A stretch of 64,000 nucleotides of DNA from Helichrysum umbraculigerum (Eukaryota; Streptophyta; Magnoliopsida; Asterales; Asteraceae): contig CATIUR010000001.1 of NCBI GenBank assembly GCA_949592205.1, forward strand, positions 211,674,250 to 211,738,249. The letters are read 5' to 3'. The translations under genes were made by a program, and so were the position numbers. The notes under the pieces were generated by a model, which ran no database searches, was not told the DNA's origin, and worked only from the letters and a program-made list of their open reading frames with translations. Of this stretch, positions 23,969 to 35,575 are shown in pieces. Position 1 is the stretch's first letter. Every line of letters begins with the position of its first letter.

Positions 23969-24790
23969 ATGAGTCAATTGAGACCATTTATTTTGTGTGA
24001 GAATGGGGGAACCAACCACAATATGCTATGTGTCACTTTTTTCTCTCTCATCCACGTTTTTAAAAATTAAATATCTCACAAACGACAAGTCGAAAAATCA
24101 TGAAAATTGCACCATATTTTTCAGCGTTTTATCCTCTTCGATTTGCCGTCCATCAAGGCATACTTCCGACGAACTTTTTTTTTTTCATTTTTTTGGTGGG
24201 TTTTACATATTAGTAACACATGTGTTAGTGATTGGTTATACATTTGATTTAAGGTTTAGGGTTCGGGTTTAGAGTTAGGGTTTAGCATGGTTTAGTGTTA
24301 GGGTTTAGCAGGGTTTAGTGTTAGGGTTTATCAGGGTTAAGGGTTTAGGGTTTAGTATGATTTAGGGTTTAGAGTTTTATAAAGCGTTTAGGGTTTAGGG
24401 TTTGGGGTTTAGGGGTTAGGGTTTAGGGTTGGAAGTTTGGGGTTTCGTCCTGAAACCCCAAACTCCCAACCCTAAACCCTAACCCCTAAACCCCAAACCC
24501 TAAACGCAACACTGTAACACACGTGTTAGTAATGTGAAACCCACTAAAAATAATGAAAAAAAAAAACTCTTCGAAAGTATGTCTTAATGGACGGCAAATC
24601 GAAGAGGATCAAACGCTGAATCTAATTGTGCAAATTTCATAATTTTTCGATTTGTCGTTTGTGAGATATTTAACTTAAGGGGTAAATGGGTTTTGTATTC
24701 TCTTTGTACAAATGGCACCATATCATTGGTTCCTCTATTCTCACACAAATTTTTAGTCTCATTTGAACCTTACCCAAATGAAAAGAGTTC
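23969..24790. repeat. Large imperfect hairpin with telomere-like apex
   Basis: The left arm (about 23969-24448) and right arm (about 24453-24790) are inverted copies. Matching blocks include TTTGTGTGAGAAT, AATATCTCACAAACGACAA, CTCTTCGATTTGCCGTCCAT and TAACACRTGTGTTA. The arms meet near 24450. They differ mainly by extra telomere-like repeats in the left arm. Just outside, at 24789-24815, the terminal phrase CAATTGAGACCATTTATTTG recurs in direct orientation. No TSD could be assigned. This looks like a fold-back DNA element. Confidence 0.6.
24250..24510. repeat. Interstitial telomere-like repeats, head to head
   Basis: From about 24250 to 24447 the sequence is built of degenerate TTTAGGG units (GGGTTTAG, GGGTTTGG, GGGTTAGG). 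From 24452 to 24510 it is built of the complement (CCCTAAA). The two orientations meet at the apex of the hairpin. The units are too degenerate for active telomere DNA. Confidence 0.75.
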
Positions 24791-25102
24791 AATTGAGACC
24801 ATTTATTTGTGTGCAAATTTCAATTACAAAAATGTAATTGAAATTTCATACCAATCACACCAAATTTTTCTTATACACACCGACTATGTATATTTCATAT
24901 TGACGGTGAAACGGGTTATTATTGATTTGTTCGTACTATTAAAAGTTAGTATGTCATGTGTTTAAAAATGGATAAAACTATAATTATAAGATTAAAATTT
25001 AAAAGGTATGAAAAAAGTGTTGTAGATTTTCTTCTCTATAAATATTTATGAATTTAAGTTGTTTTTGTTTACAAAAATCATACTATTTTGGAGTAGTAAA
25101 TA

Positions 25103-25433
25103 TAGGGGTAAGCTTGGTACCATACCGGTATTGAACCGGACGTAACCGGTTGGTACCGATTTGTTTTTTGGCCCCAAATCAAATACCGAATACCGTACTA
25201 CTTTTATCGGTCGGTACCGGTTCGGTCCGGGACCGGTGTGGTTCCGGTTCGGTTTAGGTATTTTGGTGTGCATGTACCCTACCGGTACCGAACCGGTTGG
25301 TACCGGGGTTTATTTTTTTGCCCCAAATCAAATACCGAATACCGTACCACTTGTATCAGTCGGTACCAGTTCGGTACGGGATATGTTCGGTACTGGTTCG
25401 GTTTCGATATTTTGGTGTGCATGCTCATCCCTA
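25103..25433. mobile_element. hAT-type MITE, 331 bp (copy 1)
   Basis: The ends are TAGGGGTAAGC and GCTCATCCCTA (inverted). They are flanked by an 8-bp duplication with one mismatch, AGTAAATA (25095-25102) and AGTAAACA (25434-25441). The interior is two tandem units of about 157 bp, each carrying the palindromic GGTACCGAACCGGTTGGTACC-like pattern and a GCCCCAAATCAAATACCG block. Open frames on both strands are by-products of the repeats. A second copy is at 49387. Confidence 0.8.
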
Positions 25434-25794
25434 AGTAAACATATACATTCATACTTTCACAGGGTTAAAAAGAAAAGGCAAGTACAACACTTTCAGATAT
25501 ATTATTTATAAATTCACAATAATTTGGCAAATATGTTTTGAAGATACAATGTTTTAGTCAATAGTGTTACTTGTATAGTTGTATTCCAATTTCCAAGCCC
25601 ATATAATCTGATAGAGCCACATGATTTGCCAGCTCATATGGGCCCAACCAATTACATTTATTATTTTCTGGCGTTGATTGAATTGATGCTAAAGTTTTCG
25701 GCTAACCGCTCCCAAGCAAAAAGTCAATGTCAAAGTCAAAGACGGACGTTTAGGCGCACGGCATTCTTTGATTTCTGATACGGTTAGAGCGACT
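25434..25794. other. Short intergenic stretch, no gene seen
   Basis: Ordinary AT-rich sequence between two transposable elements. Confidence 0.5.
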
Positions 25795-25801
25795 ATACAC
25801 T

Positions 25802-27109
25802 AGGGTTTAACGTCTGTAAATGTATTGAACTTGTCACAAAATCCTATTGTATGTATCCAACTTTTAAAAGTCCTATTGTGTGTATCGAAATTTCTAATTA
25901 TTCCTATTGTATGTACTCGTTAACACTAATGACGTTTGACTGGTCATAAGCATCCTACGTGTCATTTTCATCCTACGTGTCACTGCCACGTAAGCTCCAC
26001 GTCATCAAAAGTTCAATACATTTTTCGGATCATCATCTTCAATTTTCCGACGACCCATTTTTTTCGACGACCACCATTTTTTCCGGCAACCCATCTTTCT
26101 TCGTATTGTCCGTACAAGAACCACCATGGACGTGGCTACAGAGTAAAATATGTGCAAAACTGTGGCTACATGGACTTGTGAATTCATGCAAGACGTTTTC
26201 AAACTAATACATATAATTCTTAAGTAGTTGACTTTTTATGACTTAGTGGTTCACATTTAGCTGCAAATCAACCGTCACTTTCCAACTAAAAACAACAAAA
26301 TAGCATAAGTTTATGGACATAAAATGGATTAAAAATAACTATTTTCCAAAATCGACCTTGTTGCAAAATCTAATGTCTGTTTTGCATTTCTATAAAATCA
26401 TGGTGTGTTGTCAATGGAAAGTCAATTCCACTCATTCATTAAATCAACCATCAGCTTACGCTTCAACTTTCAAATAAAATTAACTAAACATCCAAAAATA
26501 CTGAGATAAAGAATGACGAGCGGGAAAGGGAAATTGAAGATCGTAACGACGTTGGATTGGGAGCTGATGAGATGAGGAACGGTGGTTTAGTAGTTGTTTT
26601 TTGAGCTAGTTTTCTTAGTGATCTGAGAATGGCCATTGTTTAATTTTACAATTAATGGTGATGGTGCATTTTTTTTGTCTGATATATATGTGTGTGGGAG
26701 ATGAGGATGATGATGAAGATGAAAACTAGGTTTTTGTAGGGTTTGATGAACAAAGAAGAGAGGTTGACACGTGCGAAATTATAACACGTGTTCTTGTACG
26801 GACAATACGAAGAAAGATGGTTCGCCGGAAAAAATGGTGGTCGCCGAGAAAAATGGGTCGTCGAAAAATTGAAGATGATGATCCGAAAAATGTATTGAAC
26901 TTTTGATGACGTGGAGCTTACGTGGCAGTGACACGTAGGATGAAAATGACACGTAGGATGCTTATGACCAATCAAACGTCATTAGTGTTAACGAGTACAT
27001 ACAATAGGAATAATTAGTAAGTTCGATACACACAATAGGACTTTTAAAAGTTGGATACATACAATAGGATTTTGTGACAAGTTCAATACATTTACAGACA
27101 TTAAACCCT
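25802..27109. mobile_element. Mutator-like element with 320-bp terminal inverted repeats
   Basis: The two arms (25802-26121 and 26790-27109) are inverted copies of equal 320-bp length with few mismatches, beginning AGGGTTTAAYGTCTGTAAAT. A direct repeat ATACACT (extendable to TATACACT if the last T is shared) flanks the element at 25795-25801 and 27110-27116. Each arm holds four ACGTG/ACGTCA-type cores (TCCTACGTGTCA twice, GCCACGTAAG, CCACGTCATC). The 668-bp middle has no convincing coding region. ORFs in the arms are mirror artefacts. Confidence 0.8.
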
Positions 27110-27116
27110 ATACACT

Positions 27117-28235
27117 AATAGCATCCACTATCCGTTTTTTTTTTTTTTTTTAACAACAACCAATTATCTCTACTACATTTACCAAAGTGAATGTAACATA
27201 TTACTAACATATTTACAACTCACACATTACTATACCAACTCAAAGAAAATAAGAATAATAAATAGATGGATAGATAGAAATGCATATATTCTATTTATGT
27301 AATAGTTTTACTTTTCAATTTAAAATTGTAGTAGTAATAAGAAAACAACTATATAAATAAAATATAAATGTCAAATAATAATTGATAAACTATAAACTTT
27401 TTAGATTGAAATTTTAAAGACCTACTAAATATAATATATAGTTGTTATAATTATATTGATATGAATATTATCAATAAGAGAAAACTATGAACTTTTTAGA
27501 TTGAAATTTTAAATATGTACTAAATTATAGATTAAAATTTTATTAGCATACAAAATATTACACTTAGTTATTATAATTATATTGATATGAATATTATCAA
27601 TAGAGTCAGAATTTAAATTATAGTCACTTGCAAAGTGAGTAACATATATTGTAGTTATTATAATTATATTGATATGAATATTATCAATAGAGTCAAAATG
27701 TAAATTATAGTCACCTGCAAAGTAAGTTGATTTTATCTTAAACAAATCAACTATAGACTTAAAATACTACAAAAGAAGGTTTAATAAAAAAATGTGTTTA
27801 TAAGGTGTGTTATAAGAACTAAATCGATTAAAAATGATGTTTACTATTCTAACTCGAAATATAGAGATTTTAAGTTCTTCAAGCTTTATAATTATGAAAT
27901 CTTGAGTGTTTTTTGTTACAAGTTTATTAAATCAATTTACTGAGTTTAAATTGGGTTTAGACCGAATTCTTGAAAAAATCGATTAGAAGTACAATTCATA
28001 TTTAATTTGTGTCTAAAAATATACATTTTTATGCCCCCGCCGCAATGCGCGGGTGAAAAAAACTCATTTTAAACAAATGTTGTAAACAAATGTTGTAAAC
28101 AAATGTGAAATCAGCATCCACAACAGTTTTTGTCAAATCAGCATCCACAATCCGGTGATATAGCAATTGTAAACAAATGTTGAATGAAGGTACATGAGAC
28201 AAAACTCGGGAAAAGTACGTAAGGGTTTGGGTCTG
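27117..28235. other. AT-rich region with a three-copy repeat
   Basis: A 36-base phrase (TTATAATTATATTGATATGA and following) occurs at about 27441, 27567 and 27656, the last two within a larger duplicated unit of about 90 bases. A CCCGCCGCAATGCGCGGG hairpin near 28035 resembles the end hairpin of some plant Helitrons. No gene was seen. Confidence 0.5.
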
Positions 28236-28238
28236 TTA

Positions 28239-30250
28239 GACCCCTCCTAATACTAACGCTAACTAATGCGTTAGTGTTTGTCAAATCAGCGTCACGTCAG
28301 CAGTTTATAAAACTGACACTACACTGCCAACAGTTAACATCACTTCACTTTTTTCTGGACCCCACACATTATTTACTTTATTTATTTAAAAAACAAAATT
28401 AAATAAAGCATTTTCATTAAAATTAAAATTAAAAACATTACATTATTTAAAAATAAAACATTACAATTCCTAAAAAAAAGTACATTTATTAAAAGAAAAA
28501 AATACAACTAGTCGACTACTCCGAATCTTTGTCTTCTGCTTCATGTTCGTCTTCGTCTTCGTCCGAATTGTTGACTTGGAACGAACCCGAATCCGATTCG
28601 TGATCAAAAACCGTTTTGTAATCCGACTCATAATTATCAATCACAATTATTCGCACCTCTTTAAGCAGTTTATTCTCCTTGCCTTTAAGACCATTCGGTA
28701 TTTTTTTATATAGCATTTACCACGATTTAAGAATATTCTTTTTGGTAGAATTTGTGTTGATGGTGGCCATTGTTCTTTGTTGTGCTTCCGCGGATCTTAT
28801 ATTTGCTAAACGTTCTTGTTCTTTCAAACTTTGTGAAGGAGTAGCCGCATCACTCGAACCCGAACTTTTTTGACTTTTTCTTGATTGAGCACGACCGAGC
28901 GGTCGACGAATTTGGTTGTTTTGGAACAACCTTTCCATGTTACTCGTAAGAGGTTCGGGTGAAGGCATGTCATCACCAAGATTGATCAGTTCGGGATCGG
29001 GTTGGTGCGTATGTAGGTTGGCCATGACCCCCTCATCCGAATAGAACTTCGGATAGTGTTTGAACACATCCCAACATTTCTGGTATATGAACTTGCGTTT
29101 TTGTTGGGACTAAATTGTTCATAACACGAGTCAACAATGTCTTTTTATTTGCCCCGCTTGGACGAGGGTCGGTAATATGGTTGTAGATTGCGATGAAAGC
29201 TTTCACGTCTTCGCGGATTTTATTCCACTTTCCTTGTATTTGACTCAAAGTACGTTTTGCGGGTGCCGCCGAATTATAGTCGATTAACACTTTATCCCAA
29301 AAAGCGTCGTAGCTTTGTGAAGTTCCTTTCTTTGATTTTTCGGATATGTGGACCCAATGTTCCGACAATATAACCGCATTCGCGTCTGTCCATCTTACTT
29401 GTACCACTTTTCCTTTCTTTCCCTCGAGTTCGACTACGGGTTCGGGTGGTGTGTTTATGTGTTACGAATTGTGGATAGTAAATTGGGGTATGTGAAAATT
29501 GAGAGAAAGACGAGGGTGCATGTTGCTGAAAAAATTGTTGGTTTCCAAAAGCCAAGGGGCTTGGGGTATTAGAAGGTATGGTGAGTAAGGTTGGTAATTT
29601 TGGTAATCTTGAAATTGGTATGGTGTAGGGGGATGTGAGTATGCATCAAACCCGAGCGGTTGACTTGGTGAAGAGTTGCTCGATTAATCGAAAGACGAAC
29701 CCGTTGGTGAAGTTGGATTCGGGTGAAAATTCGGTATGAGATTATTTATTACATTGTTCCACATACCGCTTTCTTGTGATGTAGGTGGTTGTGTATTTTC
29801 AGATTGATTTCTCCTCATTTTTGTAGTTGTGTATGGAATTGTATTAGTGTATGGAAGTTGGATTTGCGTATGGAAGTTGTTGTGTATGAAATGGGTATAT
29901 ATATAGTGTGATATGAAGGAGATAGATTTTAGTTAGTTGTAGTGAAAAAAAGGTGTGTAAAAAGTGGGTATATATACAGTGTGTAAATATTAATTGTTGA
30001 GTTTGAATAAAAATAAAATGTTTTTTTTCTTTTAACCGTTTGAGTTTTAAATGGATATATTTTTTTAAAAAAAAAATTCGAGCAGTTATACACATTAAAA
30101 CAAAAAAAGAAAAAGTGGGACCCACTCCTTGTCACCCCATCGGCTAACCGACGGCACAAACCGACGGAAGCAACCAACGGTCCCGTACCAACAACATTAG
30201 TTTCATCGGTTGCAATCGACGCCCGAACTACTACACCGTTGGTAGCAGTC
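28239..30250 (-). mobile_element. PIF/Harbinger-type non-autonomous element, about 2.0 kb
   Basis: The left end GACCCCTCCTAATACTAACG and right end (inverse GACTGCTACCAACGG) are similar inverted termini flanked by TTA on both sides (28236-28238 and 30251-30253), the TSD expected for PIF/Harbinger elements. The only cargo is a decayed Myb/SANT-like gene on the minus strand. No DDE transposase sequence was recognised. Confidence 0.6.
28516..29818 (-). pseudogene. Decayed Myb/SANT-like (NAM-associated type) transposon protein
   Basis: Reading the minus strand from ATG 29818, the frame begins MRRNQSENTQPPTSQES but meets a stop at about 29685. It then resumes in different frames. Within them lie a trihelix/SANT-like block (VQVRWTDANAVILSEHWV, SYDAFWDKVLIDYN, RTLSQIQGKWNKI), a frame change near 29100, a KCWDVFKHYPKF block, and a Lys/Glu-rich tail (LKEQERLANIRSAEAQQRT). 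The tail ends in an acidic DEDEDEHEAEDKDSE after one more stop near 28714. At least one nonsense codon and two frame changes make it non-functional. It is the accessory DNA-binding-type ORF of PIF/Harbinger elements, not the transposase. Confidence 0.65.
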
Positions 30251-30305
30251 TTACAACACTTATTTACCAAGTTTGTTGGTCCATAGTCTTTTATATTTAC
30301 TTATT

Positions 30306-30491
30306 GGATTTTTCTGACGACAGCCCTTAGGGCTGTGTTTAAGTTATCTGGACACGCATTATTTTGTTGTACCATGAAAATAACCACATCACTAACATTT
30401 TAATAACCACCCCACTAACCTTAATGTACCATCATTTATGCATATAATATTTTCTTAAACATAGCCCTAAGGGCTATCATTAGAGAAATCC
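30306..30491. mobile_element. MITE with 38-bp inverted ends, 186 bp
   Basis: GGATTTTTCTGACGACAGCC at the left is mirrored at the right (inverse GGATTTCTCTAATGATAGCC). Both continue into a CCCTTAGGGCT palindrome and GTTTAAG. The 5-bp repeat TTATT flanks it (30301-30305 and 30492-30496). It has no ORF. Confidence 0.6.
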
Positions 30492-30524
30492 TTATTTAAA
30501 TAATTGTTCACATCTTCTATATTA

Positions 30525-32517
30525 GAGCACACGGAGTGCCGTTCGGTTTGCGCCGTTTTCCCATCGAGAACGCCGGAGCCCGGCGTTCGGCGCTCCCGGC
30601 CGACGTTCCGGCTCGGCGTTTTCGTCCAGTGTTTTGTTTAAAACGGTGGTGATCGAGCCGTTTTCTTTTTTTTTTTCTTTTTTCTTTTTTTTTTGTGGCC
30701 AACGGATACTTTGCAAAAAACAAAAAAAAAAGTTTTGAAAATTTTAAAAAATGTAGCCGTTTGAGGAGCGTTTGGGTTGACTTTTTTTTTTCAAAAATGT
30801 TTTTTTTTTTTTCACACTATAAATACACCTATTACTTCCACCTTTTTTCACACCAAAACTCACTTCTTCTTCATCTTTTTCTATCTACATATAATTCTTA
30901 AACAAATTCAAAATGTCTCAAAACCCAAACCCGAACGACCTAAACAACTCATACAATCTTCATTCTACTTGGAGCCCGTTTACACAAAGCTACAACCCGC
31001 AAAACTACAACTCACAAACACCACAATCATCTTCACATAACCCGTATCCACCACAAACTTACAACCCGCCACCACAAACTTACAACCCGCCACCACAAAC
31101 ACCATCAACCCAAATACCACAAATCACACCCGAAAGTTATCAAGAATTTTTATTATGGAAGCAAAGTCAAGAACAAGCACCTTTGGAGCATTCGGTTGAG
31201 GGGGAAACACCGACGCCTTCTCGTCCAAAAAAAACAAAATCCAAAGTGGTGGACTCGCCAAAAAAAAAAAAAAAACATATCCCGTTCGCAACTTTTGGTC
31301 ATCCAAAGAAGAGCTACTTTTAGCTCAATGTTGGATTGCTATTTCGGAAGACTCAAACCGGGGCATCGACATTAAAAACGACTCTTTTTGGTACTTGGTT
31401 ATGGACGAGTACAACAAGCGTGCGGATATGGAAAAAGTGGTTGAACGGGGAAAAGACGCGTTGTCGTCTAAGTGGACGTATTTGAACAACCGTTGTCAAA
31501 AGTTTCAAGGTATTTGGTATAGGTTGGGTAGAGAAAAGCATAGTGGTGAGAAAGACGAAGATTTTCGGTTGCGGTGTTTGGAGACTTTCCGGTATGAGGC
31601 GAAATCGACTTTTGGCCACGAGCTCGCGTGGAATTTTTTGAAAGATAAACAAAAGTGGTTGGTGCCCGACCCGGTTGTAGTCGGCCGTAGGAACAAGCGG
31701 AGGGAGACAGTTGACTTGGAGAACATAGCCGTGGATTTGGGGGATGATGATGGGTCGGATGAAGTAAACCCGAACGCCGCCCTTTTTGGTGATGATCCAC
31801 ACCCGCGGCCAAAAGGAAAGTCAAGGCGGGCTAAAAGTGCCAAAACATCATCCGACACTTCTACCAAAAGTAGCACGCCTTCGTTTGATGAGTCGATCAC
31901 TCAAAACTTTCAACATTTGACTCAAGCCAAGGCGAGTGCGTATCGGACCCGGGAACTCATGGAAGCAATGCGGGTTTTGAAGATGAATACGGATGGTTTG
32001 TCGGAAAGTGATGCTTGGTTCTTGAACATAGAGAAAGAGAAGATTCGGGAAAGACTAGGGTGGAACAAACCGAGTGAGGGCGGTTCGGGTTCGGGTTCGG
32101 GTCACGGCTTCGGTTCGGGTGGTGAGTCGGAAGATGTTGATGGGTCGGAATCAGATGAAGACTAGATGGTTTAGTTTTAGTTCAATGTTATTGTATCGTT
32201 TTTAATATTATTGCATTTAGGACTTTTATTTTTAAGTATCTATTTCTATTATGTATTTTTAGGAACCTTAATTATTATTAATGAAGTGTGTTTTAATTAA
32301 ATGTTATTTGTTTTTTACTTATTGTTATTATTTTCTATTTTATGTATTTAATTTTTTTAACTAAAATAATAATAATAAAATAATTACGAAAACACTGACG
32401 AAAACACTGAAACTCAATGTTAACCACTACCCCACTTTTCTGTTTCGGTGTTCTTGTTCAGCGTTCTCGAAAACACTGACGAAAACACTGAAACAGTGTC
32501 GTGCACTCCTTGTGCTC
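30525..32517 (+). mobile_element. PIF/Harbinger-type non-autonomous element, 1993 bp
   Basis: The ends GAGCACACGGAGTGC and inverse GAGCACAAGGAGTGC differ by one base. TTA is duplicated on both sides (30522-30524 and 32518-32520). A GC-rich left end, a TATAAAT box near 30817 and a CACACC leader precede a Myb/SANT-like ORF. The right end carries repeated GAAAACACTGAC motifs. No transposase gene is present, so it would depend on a partner in trans. Confidence 0.75.
30913..32165 (+). pseudogene. Myb/SANT-like transposon protein, one homopolymer frameshift
   Basis: The first part (30913 on) is Pro/Gln/Asn-rich (PPQTYNPPPQTYNPPPQTPS), then SYQEFLLWKQSQEQ and a Lys-rich stretch encoded by a run of about 16 A's at 31259-31275. 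After that run the reading frame changes. The new frame carries NFWSSKEELLLAQCWIAI, SFWYLVMDEYNK, ALSSKWTYLNNRCQKFQGI, an NFLKDKQKWLV block typical of NAM-associated C-terminal proteins, and an acidic Ser-rich tail ending SEDVDGSESDED at 32165. Apart from the A-run the frame is open, so the break may be a sequencing error, a recent slip, or tolerated frameshifting. It is less decayed than its relative at 28516-29818. Role by family: DNA-binding helper protein of the element. Confidence 0.65.
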
Positions 32518-32739
32518 TTACGGACTAAAATAGGAGCGGTGCTGTAATAATCATTTCGATTTTTAGCAAATCTCCGTAAAGCATTTTTGGCAATGGGAAC
32601 ATTAAAATTAACATTTACTTTTAAATGATTCTAAAATAATAGCAATAATATGTGTTTTAATTTGTCATAATTATTTTTTATAGTATATTAAAATAACTTT
32701 TTATCTTTTATTTATGCAATTTATATTTCAACCGTTACC

Positions 32740-33019
32740 AATGACAAAATAGCCAAGTGGTAAGAGCAGCACATGATTTCCTTTAGATTATGGTTCGAAT
32801 TCTGTTATGGGTATTATTTATCATAAAGATACCTACCACCAAATAATTAAGCGCATAGCCCACAACGTTAAGGCTTAATCTGTGCAAGTTCTGGCTCGGA
32901 CGTTGTGGTTTATGTGATGGAGGTGATTTGCCCGGCGATGTTGTACCTTGTGGGGGGTTCGGTCGTGCTCCGTTGAAGTATGGAGCGACTCCAATGGGGG
33001 GCCCAAATACCCATTTTTT
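32740..33019 (+). mobile_element. tRNA-derived SINE, about 280 bp
   Basis: A perfect pol III A box, TAGCCAAGTGG (32750-32760), and a B box, GGTTCGAATTC (32792-32802), are spaced as in tRNA-derived SINEs. They are followed by a non-tRNA body and a terminal T-run. Imperfect flanking repeats, TTATATTTCAACCGTTACC (32721-32739) and TTATATTTCAATTGTTATC (33020-33038), match at 16 of 19 positions. The head no longer folds as a tRNA, so it is not a tRNA gene. Confidence 0.75.
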
Positions 33020-33038
33020 TTATATTTCAATTGTTATC

Positions 33039-34075
33039 GAGCATAATTTGTTCTTTATACGTAAACTTATATAAGAGTACATTATACGAATATTTACAAA
33101 TTGATATATAATACGGAGTATGTATTTACAAGCATCTTATAATTGAATAAAAAAAATATGTTGATGTGGTAGTTAATCAAATGTAGTTGGGTTAACTCTG
33201 TATAATAGAGTAACATGGTGATGTGGCACTGTATTTAATTATGAAAAGTTAAGGGGATCTCTTTATATACCACAATTTTTTAATAAACATACCACTAATC
33301 ATTGATTGTGTACAGAAAAGTACAGAATGTTGAGAAAAAGTGATGAAAAAAGTACAATATTTAAAATAAAAAATTATAAAAGGTGGTATATAAAGTAGAT
33401 CCCAAAGTTAATGGAGTGTGGATGATTTCAATATCTTCTTTAATACGAGTACAATTCTTATGATAAAATAAAGAGTAATAAATTATTAAAATGTTCTATT
33501 TGCTATACTGATCTTTACATTTTTAGTCTCTTTTATCGTGTTTTTCATGTTCACTTTTCAAAATACATGATCAGTTTTTTGTAGGAGCTAAACATTAATT
33601 GCAATAAAAAAAAATAGTGATTTCATTAGAATGAGGAACTGATCATGTAACAAATGATGCATTATAGGAATTGAACATACAAGAATTAAAGATTGTAACT
33701 CCAAAAGTGATGTAACACACGAAACATTTTGTAAATATTGCCTTTCAAAAATGAGATGGGAGGATGCCGAAGATCAGGGCTGGATCTAAATGTGGTAGCC
33801 GTTGATAGATTCTTTTTTCCTATTAAAAAGTTCTAATTATCAGTGCGGTTGCCAAACAATTATACAATTATATCTTGAACCATCGATCATATGAAACAAA
33901 TCCTCAATTTTATTTAATTGTGTGACTTATTCCGACATCAATAATAAAGAAGCATGAATTTGATTACAAAAACAGCTTTAAACTGTAACTGGTATGAACT
34001 GAACTGAACAGAATATATAATGAACAAGCCTTTCTTTTGATTTATGAAATGAATGACAATTGTTGTCAATAATAA
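33039..34075. other. Intergenic sequence, no gene seen
   Basis: AT-rich sequence; no coding region or repeat boundary was recognised. Confidence 0.5.
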
Positions 34076-34323
34076 GGGTTTTGCTAACCGAAGACTTAAG
34101 AGCTTTCATTAAGATTTAATAAATGCATTAAATAAAGTTAAACATTCCTTTTGTATTCACAATCACATATGATAAAATTAAACTTTGTATTTAATACACT
34201 CAAACTTTCCTTTTACCACACATATATTAAATTAAATATAATATTATTAATAGAAACTTTAAGTGTATTTATGACGTCAAATTATTCTTAACGAAAACCT
34301 TTAAGGCTTGCGTCGGTAAAACC
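34076..34323. mobile_element. Probable MITE with imperfect inverted ends
   Basis: The left end (GGGTTTTGCTAACCGAAGAC, continuing TTAAGAGCTTTCATTAAG) and the right end (inverse TGGTTTTACCGACGCAAGCC, continuing TTAAAGGTTTTCGTTAAG) pair over about 40 bases with mismatches. The left end resembles the 22137 MITE. No clean TSD was found. Confidence 0.45.
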
Positions 34324-35570
34324 AAAAAAATAAAACAAAGAATAAACAACCAATTAATTGTGTCAATGTGTCAAAAAGATCAGCTGGTCAAGCCTCGAAG
34401 TAAGTAACAAGATTTGTTCCATGTGACTATGAGGTATGTCTGAGTAATGTATGACTACTTAATTAAAATTAATCTGAATTAGTCATGACCCTTCACCAAC
34501 TATGAATAACTTACTACGAGTAGTTATTTAAGAAATTATTACCTTTATTGTTTTAGCTACCATTATACAAAACCAATATTGTAATACACACAGGAGCACT
34601 TATATTATGATATTTGGAGAGTCGTTCATTTTGCATGTTGGTAAGATTTGGTCCAAGTTAACTGATGTTGCCCAATTCTTTACAAACAAAAAGTTGAATA
34701 TTTTCTTCCACCTTAAAAAAAAAAAAAAAAACAACAACAGTATCCAGACCATGATGGACTTGTCTTTGCCAAATATATACAGACAACACTTTAGAACACA
34801 TGTACTTGCATCAAAAGCAAAATGTTTCTGGTTTTTAATACTCACTTTGACTTAATTATAGCACAAACACGTAACGTCCGCTACATACGGACCACACACC
34901 CTAATAAGTAATAACCTAAATCTTATATGTATTCGTGATTTTTTTTTTGCAATTTGACTAGAAAAATCATCAAAGCTATGCTTTTTTATTAATTACTCCA
35001 ATTGTTTGCCATCTTGGCTAGTCTAGATATATAGGAGTCTCATTTATCTGAAACAATACAGGTAAGAACAATTATGTATTAAGTGAAATGAAATATATCT
35101 ACTCCGTATAACATAACATATACTTAAAGCAAAATAGCTTAGAGCAATCCGAACCCTTAATTGATTTTCTCTATGTTGATCCAACGATTAAGATTAATTA
35201 CACTTAATTAATAATAATTAATTAAACAAAATAATAATAATAATTAAAATGATAAAATCAAATAAATAAAAAGTCCGACGAGTTCTATAGACTAAAATAA
35301 TCCACCCAAATCTACTCCAAACCAATTCTTAATCTCCATTTACAAAACCCTACTCCCTTCTTTTTCTTGGCTCCTTCTCCGTCATCATCATCGATCATCA
35401 TAAATGGGTTAAGTCGTACTTTCAATTATTCAAAATTCAATGGTAAATTGCTTCTTATAAAAAGTTTCAATAGCAATAGAAGATATGTTTCATTGATTTT
35501 TTCTCAATTCACGTGGATCTATACTTCTTGAACATCCACCCATCTATCGATTGTACCAGCGAAATGGAAG
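34324..35570. other. Intergenic sequence, no gene seen
   Basis: AT-rich. A CT/CA-rich leader-like stretch at 35330-35405 resembles another at 39530-39640, and both could be remnants of a duplicated promoter/leader. No intact ORF was found. Confidence 0.4.
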
Positions 35571-35575
35571 TGTCC

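Noticed and set aside
25046..25511. Several ORFs with repeated EPVGTG/RYRFGPGP-like peptides (also 49307-49777)
   Set aside because: They lie within hAT MITEs and arise from palindromic GGTACCGG repeats.
28020..28060. Helitron end at a CCCGCCGCAATGCGCGGG hairpin
   Set aside because: No CTRR-T terminus follows on either strand at the right distance.
32745..32805. Possible tRNA gene
   Set aside because: A and B boxes are present but the acceptor and anticodon stems cannot be formed; it is the head of a SINE.
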